Part shown: positions 35,939-49,673 of the stretch, piece after piece
Layout of the letters: every line of letters starts with the position of its first letter
Position numbering within the stretch: position 1 is the first letter of the stretch
Source: Arctopsyche grandis
Lineage: Eukaryota > Arthropoda > Insecta > Trichoptera > Hydropsychidae
Direction: 5' to 3'
NCBI RefSeq assembly: GCF_051622035.1
Contig: NC_135365.1
Span: 14,426,001-14,490,000 of the forward strand
DNA length: 64,000 nucleotides
Made by a program: the position numbers and the translations under genes
The notes under the pieces: model-generated
What the model was told of the DNA's origin: nothing
Seen by the model: only the letters and a program-made list of their open reading frames with translations
Database searches by the model: none

Positions 35939-38284
35939 ATGGCGGGCCAACGGTCCGGGTACAGCGCGCTGCCCGAGGAGAGTCCCCCGGCGGGTGCGGG
36001 TGCGGGTGCGGGCGCGGGGGTGAGCACGGGGGCGAGCGTGTTGGGGCTGGGGTTGGGCGAAGACCTGAGTGGCCCCATCATCCACAAGGTGGGCCCCAAG
36101 GGCACGCACGCGCACGACTGGACGCACATCGAAGACCTGGACTATTTCTTCACGCGCATGTATCGCTACTACCTCAAGGGCGGCTTCCTGCCCATGCTCA
36201 TCTCCGACTGCCTCCAGCTGTTGCAGTACTGCTTCGTCGTCTTCTTCCTCACTTTCCTCGTGCACTGCGTCGACTACTCCCTTCTTTTCCGCAAAGATAA
36301 TCACTCCTTCGACTTTGCCAATAACAACGTCACCCTCTCCGACCTCTTCTACCCCAACTGCTCGAGCAGGATCTCTATGCAGTGGTGGTTCTTGATCGCC
36401 CTCTGCACCGTGGTCGGGATTTTCAAGTTGATCCGGTGCGTTTACCATCTCTACCATGCCTACGAAACCAAACTCTTCTTCAACGACGCTCTGCGCATAG
36501 ACGACGAAGACCTCGGGTGGCTCAGCTGGAGCGCCATCCAAAATAAAGTCAAAGATGTACAAAGAGAGGTACAAATGTGCATACACAAGCGGCAGATAAA
36601 CGAGTTGGATATATATCAGCGAATACTGCGTTTCGATAATTACATGGTGGCGATGGTGAATAAGCGACTGCTCCCGTTGTACGTGTCTATACCGTACGTC
36701 GGAGATCTGCCGTACTTGTCCAAGGGTCTGAAATACAATCTGGGTCTTCTACTGTTCTACGGTCCTTGGAGCCCTTGGAGAAATTGTTGGCATCTTCGCG
36801 AATGCTACAAAGACACTTCTAAAAGATTACTGTTGGCGAAACAGTTGCAAAATCATATACTCTTCCTGTCCCTTTTGAATTTCGTACTGGCGCCGCTCAT
36901 ATTGACCTGGCAAATTCTGTATTTCCTCTTTAACTACGCCGAGCTCATCAAACGCTCGCCGGAATCGCTAGGTCTCCGCACTTGGTCCCTGTATTCGCGC
37001 ATTCTCTTGCGACACTTCAACGAGCTGGATCATGAGTTGTCCGATCGTTTGAGTCGAGCGTATAAACCGGCTACCAAATATCTCACCAGTTTCCCTTCGC
37101 CCGTTGCTACGTTGATCGCTAAAAACGTTGCCTTTTTATGCGGAAGCATTCTCGGAGTGCTGCTGCTGATGTCCGTTTACAACGAAGTCGTATTGGCCGT
37201 CGACAACATGCTGACCCTCATGACCGTTGTGGGATGTATGCTGGCAGTCGCTAGGAGCTTTATACCCGAAGAAGAGGTGAAGCAGAGAAGTAGCGAGGAA
37301 TTGCTAGTACAAGTGCTGGGACATGTTCACTATCTGCCGCCCAGTTGGAGGGGTAAAGCTCACACGAAGGATGTTGCCACTGACTTTCAACAATTGTTTC
37401 AATTCAGAGCGATGTATATTCTGATGGAACTCGTGAGTCCGGTCGTTAGTCCTTTTATAATCCTCTCGCTGCGTTCTCGAGCCATCGACATAGTCGACTT
37501 TTACCGAAACTTTACAGTCACCGTATTGGATATCGGCGACGTATGCTCTTTTGCTCAAATGGACGTCCGACAACACGGCCATCCAGATTGGTCAATTAAA
37601 AAGACTTTAAACCAACCGTCGCCCAACACTACACAATACAACCAGGGCGAGGAAGGAAAAACTGAACTTTCCCTCATAGCGTTCTCGTGCCGGAATCCAG
37701 AATGGCGATGCCCGAAAATGGATCAAAAGAAATATTTGATCACGCTTCAAAATAGTTTAATCAATGCAACGAATATTTATCATTCGATACATCCTTTCGC
37801 ATATCAGAATAACTTATACAAAACAATGCTCTCTTCGTATTACAATCAAACTTCACCAGCTGGCGTGGTCAACCAACCGATGCTTCGCTCCTGCATGTAC
37901 CTCAATCAACCTACTCTAAGCCCGGAGGACGCCCTCATAGAGGCAGAAGCGCCCCGAGTTGAGGAATCGGAAGACGAGCAAGATAACGCAGCGACCTCTA
38001 CCGGCAAAAAGAAAAAGAAAAAGAAAATTCCGATTGTTCCAGATAAGACACAAAGTCTCGCGTCCGAACAGCAGGATATGTCGATCAGCGCGCTGCATCT
38101 GTACGACCTGCATTTGGCGAGGATGGACGAAAGGTCGGCGAAGCTGAAAGAAAAAACGACGCCGAGCCGGAGCTCGTCGCGGATCGAAGAATTGTCGAAC
38201 ACATCCGAGACCCGCAGAACCCACACACGCAGGTCGACAAGCACCAACGAAGACACGCCGCTGCTTAGAAAAGTGAAACCATAA
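35939..38284 (+). CDS. Atg9: Autophagy-related protein 9, intronless
   Basis: Multi-spanning lipid scramblase on vesicles that seed the autophagosome. One uninterrupted frame of 781 residues; ATG at 35939 is the first in-frame methionine (upstream codons start with GTG). The N-terminus has a Gly/Ala-rich tract (AGAGAGAGV). Then come [13 protein letters not shown], membrane segments around [20 protein letters not shown], the conserved [14 protein letters not shown] and [23 protein letters not shown], and the C-terminal core [18 protein letters not shown] with [21 protein letters not shown] stretch follows an acidic segment near the C-terminus. All other multi-exon genes in the window have many introns, and this gene is clearly GC-richer at its 5' end than the surroundings. 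No premature stop, so presumed functional. Confidence 0.96.
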   Translation: MAGQRSGYSALPEESPPAGAGAGAGAGVSTGASVLGLGLGEDLSGPIIHKVGPKGTHAHDWTHIEDLDYFFTRMYRYYLKGGFLPMLISDCLQLLQYCFVVFFLTFLVHCVDYSLLFRKDNHSFDFANNNVTLSDLFYPNCSSRISMQWWFLIALCTVVGIFKLIRCVYHLYHAYETKLFFNDALRIDDEDLGWLSWSAIQNKVKDVQREVQMCIHKRQINELDIYQRILRFDNYMVAMVNKRLLPLYVSIPYVGDLPYLSKGLKYNLGLLLFYGPWSPWRNCWHLRECYKDTSKRLLLAKQLQNHILFLSLLNFVLAPLILTWQILYFLFNYAELIKRSPESLGLRTWSLYSRILLRHFNELDHELSDRLSRAYKPATKYLTSFPSPVATLIAKNVAFLCGSILGVLLLMSVYNEVVLAVDNMLTLMTVVGCMLAVARSFIPEEEVKQRSSEELLVQVLGHVHYLPPSWRGKAHTKDVATDFQQLFQFRAMYILMELVSPVVSPFIILSLRSRAIDIVDFYRNFTVTVLDIGDVCSFAQMDVRQHGHPDWSIKKTLNQPSPNTTQYNQGEEGKTELSLIAFSCRNPEWRCPKMDQKKYLITLQNSLINATNIYHSIHPFAYQNNLYKTMLSSYYNQTSPAGVVNQPMLRSCMYLNQPTLSPEDALIEAEAPRVEESEDEQDNAATSTGKKKKKKKIPIVPDKTQSLASEQQDMSISALHLYDLHLARMDERSAKLKEKTTPSRSSSRIEELSNTSETRRTHTRRSTSTNEDTPLLRKVKP

Positions 38285-38410
38285 CATACGGTCGCAAACG
38301 AGCAGTGGGTGTGACTTGCTGCACACGCATAGAAAAATTTCTTTTATTATTCAGTGTAATTTGTACCGACTTTTGTTTTATCGAAAATGTTGCCTTGGTA
38401 TTAATATGTA

Positions 38411-42697
<4,287 letters not shown>

Positions 42698-43838
42698 GGG
42701 GCCAATTCACACGGTCAGTTAGGCCAAGGATCGACGTCGGAACAATGCAACGAGCCGCTAGAAAGCGCTAACACGTGGAATAATAATACAGTGCGAGACA
42801 TTGTCTGCAATGGAGGACACTCGCTCATGATCTGTGATGATGGCAAATTGTATGCGTGTGGATGGAACCATCGTAGGCAACTCGGATTCGAAGTTGAAAA
42901 CTGCCACAGATTTAGCCGAGTTTGGGACTTGAGCGGAATTGGCTTTCGTAGAGTGTGCGCAGGATGGGATTCGAGCGCCGCCATTACGGACAAAGGCATA
43001 CTCTATTTATGGGGGTCCAACGTGTACGGACAATTGGGACTTCCATGCGACGACTTTCCGAAGTCGGTGAAACCAATTCAATTAGAGTTAAGGGTGAGTG
43101 ATGTGAAGATGGGTATGCGTCACACGGCTCTTTTGGACGTGAATGGAAATGTATGGACATCTGGATGTGGAAAAAAAGGTCAGCTTGGTCTCGGAGAAGC
43201 TGTTACGTCGCTAGATAAATTCCAAAGGATAGAAAATATCAGTAAAATATGTGCAGTTGCATGTGGTCAACACCACACTATAGCATGGAGCAAAGAAGAT
43301 CAAATTCTTTATGTATGGGGCGATAATAATCACGGTCAATTGGGAATACCTATAGAAAACTTGAAAGCATTCGAACCAATTAAATGTATGGTTCTATCGG
43401 AACATATACAAGATGTTTCACAGATTTATGCTGGGTGGACACACAGTGCCGCTCTTCTTAAAAGCGGGAAGGCAATTTACTGGGGCAGGAATGATTATGG
43501 TCAACTAGGATGCGAAACATTACAAGAAGGATGCTCATCCAATGTTGTAAAATTCAAAGGTAAATTGTACAGATACATATTCGTTTTTCATTCGTTATCT
43601 TTAGTTTAAAGTTGTATATTTTTCAGGACAAAAAATTCTACAACTGGCTCTCGGGTCAGAGCATAGTGTTTGCTTACTAAATAATAATACTGTATGGGCT
43701 TGGGGTTGGAATGAACATGGTAATACTGGAACTGGATCTACGGAAAATATCAAGGAGCCAAAAAATGTAAAGATAGGCAGCGTTGATAATTTAAAAATTG
43801 CTGCGGGTGCAGCACACAACTTCTTAATTACAAAATAA
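42698..43838 (+). CDS. SERGEF: RCC1-repeat protein, SERGEF/DelGEF-like (5' end missing)
   Basis: Seven-bladed RCC1-type propeller, most like the secretion-regulating guanine nucleotide exchange factor. Exons 42698-43559 and 43627-43838 encode about 358 residues. Blade motifs: ANSHGQLGQG, CNGGHSLMICDDGKLYACGW, GSNVYGQLG, GMRHTALLDVNG, CGQHHTIAW, AGWTHSAALLKSGKAIYWG and GSEHSVCLL. WAWGWNEHGNTGTGSTENI matches the SERGEF-specific last blades. The protein ends ...AHNFLITK. The exon starts in phase 0 just after CAG at 42697, in the middle of a first blade (W|GANSHGQLG), so a short upstream exon with the start codon is missing from this model. Family call rests on remembered similarity to SERGEF over other RCC1 proteins. 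Confidence 0.8.
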
Positions 43839-44354
43839 TACATATATTCATGAAATATAAATAAATACGCAAACTCGTTCACCGATATTTGCAGATGATT
43901 TTTTCGTATAGGATAAACGCATACATAGGGACTAGGATTGGCTAATTTAAACATGTATATTATGTAAAAGATTGATCTTAATATTTAATTAATCACATTT
44001 ATGTACAATTGCATGTTATAGAAAATAAAACATAAGTTCAGTTGAAATCATGTTTTTGATTATTCAATTAATATGTACATTTATATTTGTATATATATAC
44101 TGAAATTGCAAATAAATAAAAATAGCTGATGGTATTGGAGCTCGAAATAAAATATATCGACCATAATACACGTAGACATTTCAAATGACATGATTGCTTC
44201 AATGAATTTTTAGTTCGATGTTATATATTTATATCTTTTATGCTAGCAATTGAAACAAACTGGTAGTAAACATTGTATGAAATTTCGACATACAAATATA
44301 AGTACCGTAATAAATACAATAAATAATTCGTTTTTGAGTATGCCATTGTCAATG
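43839..44354. other. Tail-to-tail interval between SERGEF and CCDC43
   Basis: No coding sequence seen. AATAAA sites on the plus strand at about 43858 and 44023 could end SERGEF transcripts; the CCDC43 3' UTR comes from the right. Confidence 0.5.
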
Positions 44355-46064
44355 CTACCTCTTCCTTTCGCCTTTTTGTGTTTTGCGCTTTTCTTTCTTC
44401 TCCTCCTTGAGTTGTTTTTGTTTCTCTCTGGAAAAATTAAAAGCGAATTTGACAAAATGTTCACACATTCAATTTTTCTTCAAACAATGAAAATCTCTTT
44501 TACCTGTCTTCCTTGTCTTTATCTTTTTTACGTTGAGATTCTTGTTTAGCTTGTTCTCGTCTCTCTCGAGCCGCTGCTGCTACGGTTTCAGCGTTTGTAT
44601 TTCGACCTAAATTTCCATCACCTTCCAGGTCGTTAACACTAGGACCTTCCTTAAAACGAACAAAAATTTTAAAACAAAAAAATCGTTTAAAATAAAAACA
44701 AATCCATACTAGACACACATACCTCATTATCGGAACACTGACTATATTGAGACAAGATAGCTTCTCTAATTTTTTTTTCATCGTCTGTATACTGCTTTGG
44801 AGCCAGAGTAGCTAGCGATTGGGAACCCAACAATTTCACCAACCGATCTTCTACATCGACCGAGCTAGAAGTGGCTCCATTTTCAACGGCCGGATGACAC
44901 GATTGCCATTTTTCCATAATCTCGCATACGCGCTCGTTGACATCTTTTTCCTATAAAGAAAATAAATACAGTTAAAATTAAATAGTATACCGAACCGGCT
45001 ATGTAGACGGATTTGGTCGATATATTTTATCTTTACATATGATTAATATTAGCCACGGTGGCATTACAAAGTACTCTAACGCGTCACTTGTGCGGCCAGT
45101 CACACAATCATAACACAAAGGTATATAAAACATGCATGATTGACATTTATAAGGCGTTGCTCTACAACTACTCAACCAGTTCAACGCAGCTTACATTAAC
45201 CTTTCCACCGCGTACGACTACTATACATGTCCTAGCGAACATGCCCTCAGCGCGTGAGACACGCATAGATGTCTTGGAAGTCCCAACCTGTATAAGAGCC
45301 GTCTATTGTGTTAAAATTTTATAACTTGGTTGAAAATATTACTAAATGTATACTTTACCAAATTCAATAGATGGCAGTAGTCAAAAAAAATTCAATATAG
45401 GCTAAAATAATTTATAAAATATTACAACCTATATTTATAGTCGAAAACAGGGCAAGTTCGCTAAATTTGGTGACGCGGGCAAAGGGTTAAACGAGTCAAT
45501 TTCACAAGCAACCTGGTTCTAAATATTGGAGATGTTGCCAACATATTTGTGTGAGGCTCAGGAAGAGAAAATAAATCACATATGAACTGAAACAATGCGG
45601 CCACGATTTAATAATGAACTGTTTCATATTGTGGCTTAATACACGCTAAGGAACGTTACTAATCTTTGACTTGACTAATTAAATATATCTGGTAGAAGAA
45701 AAAGAGAAATTCCAATAACAAAAAACCTTGAATAATTGAAATGACAGCAAACGAAAAAAACACTAGGTGAAATTTGTACAACTTAGTGTAATGACATGTT
45801 TGCTGAAAAATAATGATACAGCTTGCACGTCAGTGACAGCTGTTAACATTGGGTTGGAATGGAGAGATGTTGAGGTTAAGTGGTGCGAACCAGGATGTCT
45901 TCCAGCAGCGGAGTGAGGGCGTCCTTCTGCTCCAGGGGCGTCTCCTCGTGGGTGAGCAAAGCCGTCACATATCCGACGAGCACGGAGGCGTCGGCGCCCC
46001 ACGAAGACAGCTGCGCCCCCAACCACGACTCGAACTCCGTCGTGGAGCCTCCGTTGGCCTCCAT
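44355..46064 (-). CDS. CCDC43: Coiled-coil domain-containing protein 43
   Basis: Conserved small protein with no established biochemical role. Exons in coding order: 46064-45891, 44950-44723, 44649-44504 and 44427-44355; phases agree and give 206 residues. The N-terminal FESWLGAQLSSWGAD and YVTALLTHEETPLEQKDAL match the family's PWI-like N-terminal fold. EKDVNERVCEIMEKW follows. The C-terminus is a charged helix, ARERREQAKQESQRKKDKDK to QKGERKR, almost the family signature ending. Exon 1 uses a GTTCGC donor. Intron 1 carries a small piggyBac-like element. Confidence 0.92.
45197..45490. mobile_element. Small piggyBac-like MITE in CCDC43 intron 1
   Basis: TTAA sites flank the left end CCTTTCCACCGCGTACG and, inverted, the right end GACGCGGGCAAAGGG. 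About 286 bp between, no coding sequence. The left end has lost one C relative to the CCCTTTG family. Confidence 0.6.
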
Positions 46065-46480
46065 ATTGTGTCAATCGGTGTACGAATCGATCGACCCACT
46101 GATTGGCCAATTGGCAGGGCAGAGCGCCCCACACCCCGCCCACCAGCTCCGTCAACCCACCAGATGACCGGCTCTCCTTTCGCCCCACTGCTACCAACAC
46201 GTCTCTGCCGACACACTTGCCAACATGATCTGCTGACACTCGATCTCTTTCCAAATATAGACAAGCTAAAAAATATACATTTGCATTGGTCAATCGGTGA
46301 TGAATATTTTCCAATAACTTATTCACGTAGGCCCAATTAAGAGAGAAAATATTTGGGTACTTGTTTAGTAGCACGGCAAAACCAATTGTTACTTTTCACG
46401 GTGAATCACGTCAACAAATGATACAGTCTCTATGTTCGAACATTCGACAAATCGATGTTTGCGTTTACTGAATTTTATAC
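46065..46480. promoter_or_regulatory. CCDC43 5' flank
   Basis: No coding sequence seen. GC-richer next to the CCDC43 start codon (46080-46200), AT-rich beyond. Confidence 0.4.
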
Positions 46481-47089
46481 TGTAGGAATACAATACAGCT
46501 TGTACGAGTTTTCAGCAAAGCCAAAGCAATCATCTATTCGCTCCAGATAAACAAACCTTGAGTTCAAGGGAACAACCGAAATACTTAGTCCAGCTTACCG
46601 ATAAAGGTGATTCGGTTCGCTCCGGATAAACAAACCTTGAGTTCAAGGGAACAACCGAAATAGCATAAATCCTATTACCCCATAAAACACAAGGCACGCG
46701 ACCACACAAAGGATACCCTTGAGCCTGGAAGAATCTTCGAGAACGAAGTGACATCACCTCACCCATATCCAGACCACCGATAAAGGCGATTCGACTCGCT
46801 CCAGATGAAAACCCATCAAGCAACCTTGTGGCACACCCACACAAAGGAAACCCTTGAACCCGGAGGAACCCCCGAGAACTAGATGACATCACCGTGCCCA
46901 TATATTATATAGCAGCCACAGACGGCAGTTCAGTCAGGCTTTCCCCTGAAGCAGGCAACTAGCACACTTCCCCGTGAATTTTCTGTACTGACAATAAACT
47001 TGTATACTGAAGAAAATAAATTTCTTCTGTTATATAAAACGAGTTTCCATAGGCCGGGTTACGGTCACAACATAACCTCCTGTCCTATA
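46481..47089 (+). mobile_element. Solo LTR type A with U3 repeats
   Basis: It starts TGTAGGAATAC and ends GTCCTATA, flanked by a 4-bp duplication ATAC (46477-46480 and 47090-47093). The left part has a 79-bp tandem repeat (TTCGCTCCAGATAAAC at 46537 and 46616) and a diverged longer repeat (CACACAAAGGA.ACCCTTGA at about 46713 and 46841). A TATATTATATAG box at about 46900 and AATAAACTTG at 46992 follow. The ending shares AGGCCGGG.TACGGTCA with the neighbouring LTRs. Confidence 0.75.
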
Positions 47090-47093
47090 ATAC

Positions 47094-47418
47094 AATTCAA
47101 CGCGTTCGTTTCTTTTTTATTGTTGTGACGAATACTTTTATGCGCGGAAATGGCTTCCATGCAGTTGTCCTCCAGGAGCACGATCGAAAGGGAAACCGTG
47201 GAATGGTCTGGAATGTGTCGTTATCTGTCGTAGGAGTTCTCCTGGTTCTATGCTTGTCGAAGCGCAGCCAGCTGTTCAAGCTGGCGGGAGGAAAGCTGGA
47301 GACCCGATCGTCGAACAGTTGCATATGAAGAGGGCGGGAGCTCCAGGAACTGTACAACTGGAGTTCGACCAGATCACATCTCCAGAGAGTGAATCTCTGG
47401 AGTTCAACCAGATCACAT
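47094..47418. repeat. Repeat-derived DNA between LTRs
   Basis: It includes the block related to 4991-5240 and a short internal duplication (CTGGAGTTC.ACCAGATCACA at about 47360 and 47398). No gene recognised. Confidence 0.4.
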
Positions 47419-48092
47419 TGTAGGAATCTCGACGTCGTCATCGTCATCGAAACCTTCGAGAATATTCCGCAACAACAAAATACATCGAGCGGAACAGCAT
47501 CAAGCATTCCAGAAAATTCGACGCCTCGACAAAAACAAAATTCCTCTCGTACGCGTCAATAACCACTTCCATCAAGCATTCCAGAAAATTCGACGCCTCG
47601 ACGAAAACAAAATTCCTCTCGTACGCGTCAATAACCACTTCCATCAAGCATTCCAGAAAATTCGACGCCTCGACGAAAACAAAATTCCTCTCGTACGCGT
47701 CAATAACCACTTCCACCAAGCATTCCAAAAACACTATAAAAGGAGGTACAACCCAAACAACGCCAGTCGACCCAGAGCAGCAAGCGTCGACACACAGCAG
47801 CAGACCAGTCAACATACAGCTCCTGACCAGCCACCACTACACTACGCGGACTTGGAAGATCAACCAGCCGGACGAGCCAGCAACACACTGCCGTATCCAG
47901 AGACCTTCCGTACATAGCTGAATGCTGAGCCAGCGACACTCTACCATATCCAGAGACCGCTGAACGACATACTTTTGCCCACAAATACCATACCTTTGTA
48001 CAACCATAGGCAAACAATAAAACTTTATAAAACTAGCACAACAGTGTTTCGTTAGGCCGGGATACGGTCAACACACATGTAACCCGCCTACA
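47419..48092 (+). mobile_element. LTR type B, copy 1, with 72-bp U3 repeats
   Basis: It starts TGTAGGAATCTCG and ends CCCGCCTACA, 674 bp. Three 72-bp tandem units begin at 47503, 47575 and 47647 (each ATTCCAGAAAATTCGACGCC...), with a partial fourth at 47719. A TATAAAAGG box at 47735 and AATAAAAC at about 48018 follow. This is the order expected of U3 enhancer repeats, promoter and R/U5. It is followed by TTGGTACTAATCC rather than a clean TTGGTGACC primer site. The body is nearly identical to 48545-49318. Confidence 0.75.
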
Positions 48093-48544
48093 TTGGTACT
48101 AATCCGACGTGATCTACGCAACCTTCTGATCATCCAACAGCGCTGTCAACACATCGCTACCCCGCCTACATTGGTGACCCCATCTTTGAACCACACAACA
48201 GTGTTTCGTTAGGCCGGGATACGGTCAACACATCGTACCCCGCCTACAACATCTCCGAAGAAAACTCTTCGTATATATAATAACAATTGTACCAATTGAA
48301 CGAAAATAAACGATCCTCTTTCAAACTCAACTGAATTTCCATAGGCCGGGAAACGGTCAAAACCTTTCACCCGTCCTATAATTGGTGACCACCGACTACT
48401 AAATTGGTGATCACTAAACTGGTGACCCCTTCATTATTTTGAAAATATATATGTATATACATTTTTTTTCGTCCAAGGCACTATTAAATGAGTCCATTAA
48501 ATTTTCAAGATTTGTATAATTTTTGACAAGAATTTTATGAATTT
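48093..48544 (+). mobile_element. Patchwork of LTR 3' ends and primer-binding-like sites
   Basis: Fragments ending CCCGCCTACA+TTGGTGACCCC (about 48163-48183), CCCGCCTACA again (about 48240-48250) and GTCCTATAA+TTGGTGACC (about 48373-48390), each preceded by AGGCCGGGA.ACGGTCAA except the first, which is shorter. TTGGTGACC resembles a retroelement primer-binding site, because TGG pairs with a tRNA CCA end. Type A and type B ends are intermixed. Confidence 0.65.
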
Positions 48545-49318
48545 GTAGGAATCTCGTCGTCGTCATCGTCATCGAAACATTCGAGAATATTCCGCAACAA
48601 CAAACTACATTCCCGAAAACCAGACGTCGTACACCTGCAGTCATTATATTAAACTCAAGCGGAACGCCCCTACCAGTCGAGTGGAACCAAAACGGTCGAA
48701 ACACGCCGCCACCATTAAACCACATCGAGCGGAACGGCGCCAATCATTCCAGAAAATTCTACGCCTCGACAAAAGTGCATTCCTCGTTCACGCATCAACA
48801 ACCACATGCGCTTACGCATCAACAACCACTTCCATCAATCGTTCCAGAAAATTCTACGCCTCGACAAAAGTGCATTCCTTTCTTACGCATCAACAAACCA
48901 CCACCATCGGTCAGGCGATTCCAGAAACACTATAAAAGGAGGTACAACCCAAACAACGCCAGTCGACCCACAGCAGCAAGCGTCGACATACAGCTCCTGA
49001 CCAGCCACCACTACACTACGCGGACTTGGAAGATCAACCAGCCGGACGAGCCAGCAACACACTGCCGTATCCAGAGACCTTCCGAACATAGCCGAACAAC
49101 GAGCCAGCAACACACTGCCGCATCCAGAGACCTTCTGAACATAGCTGAATGCCGAGCCAGCGACACTATACCATATCCAGAGACCGCTGAACGACATACT
49201 TTTGCCCACAAATACTATACCTTTGTACAACCATAGGCAAACAATAAAACTTTATAAAACTAGCACAACAGTGTTTCGTTAGGCCGGGATACGGTCAACA
49301 CATTGTACCCCGCCTACA
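48545..49318 (+). mobile_element. Solo LTR type B, copy 2
   Basis: It starts TGTAGGAATCTCG, ends CCCGCCTACA, with a 4-bp duplication AATT (48541-48544 and 49319-49322). U3 has two long diverged units starting ATTCCAGAAAATTCTACG at about 48746 and GTTCCAGAAAATTCTACG at 48841, differing in number and length from copy 1. TATAAAAGG at 48931 and AATAAAAC at about 49242. From the TATA box on it is close to copy 1, but it carries an extra repeat of the CACTGCCG.ATCCAGAGACCTTC segment. Confidence 0.75.
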
Positions 49319-49673
49319 AATTTTTAGATTAAATAACGGGTTTCATTAATTTAAATAAAAAGTTTCCGGAAACAAAATAAGCGAGAACAAAAAACGAACA
49401 GACTATACTCATATCCACCCATATACACGCACCATTTCATTTCAATTCATTCAACAGTCGAAAAGGCCCATTAGCAAATGACTAAGTCCCAGCAACAACG
49501 CATATTGAAACTACAAAAACATTTTTTTCTTCAAAAATTCATACCATTTTTTCCCAAGAACAGTAGTATAGCCAATTGAGCGATTTTTTTGTATAGGATT
49601 TGAATACAACGAAAAATCAAATGAATAAATCTTTACAATATCAAATTTTTATTATACATACAAATTATTACAA
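49319..49673. other. CDC23 3' flank
   Basis: No gene seen; AT-rich DNA presumably containing the CDC23 3' UTR. Confidence 0.4.

Noticed and set aside
35612-36586. 324-codon minus-strand open frame
   Set aside because: Antisense to the GC-rich 5' part of ATG9; no domain, and ATG9 is clearly the coding strand.
37906-38326. Antisense frames over the ATG9 C-terminus
   Set aside because: Shadow of ATG9 codon usage with no recognisable protein features.
45763-46374. Overlapping frames on both strands around CCDC43 exon 1
   Set aside because: Shadows of the GC-rich first exon and promoter.
47503-47730. Regular repeats resembling a CRISPR or satellite array
   Set aside because: Directly adjacent 72-bp units without spacers inside an LTR; eukaryotic U3 repeats, not CRISPR.
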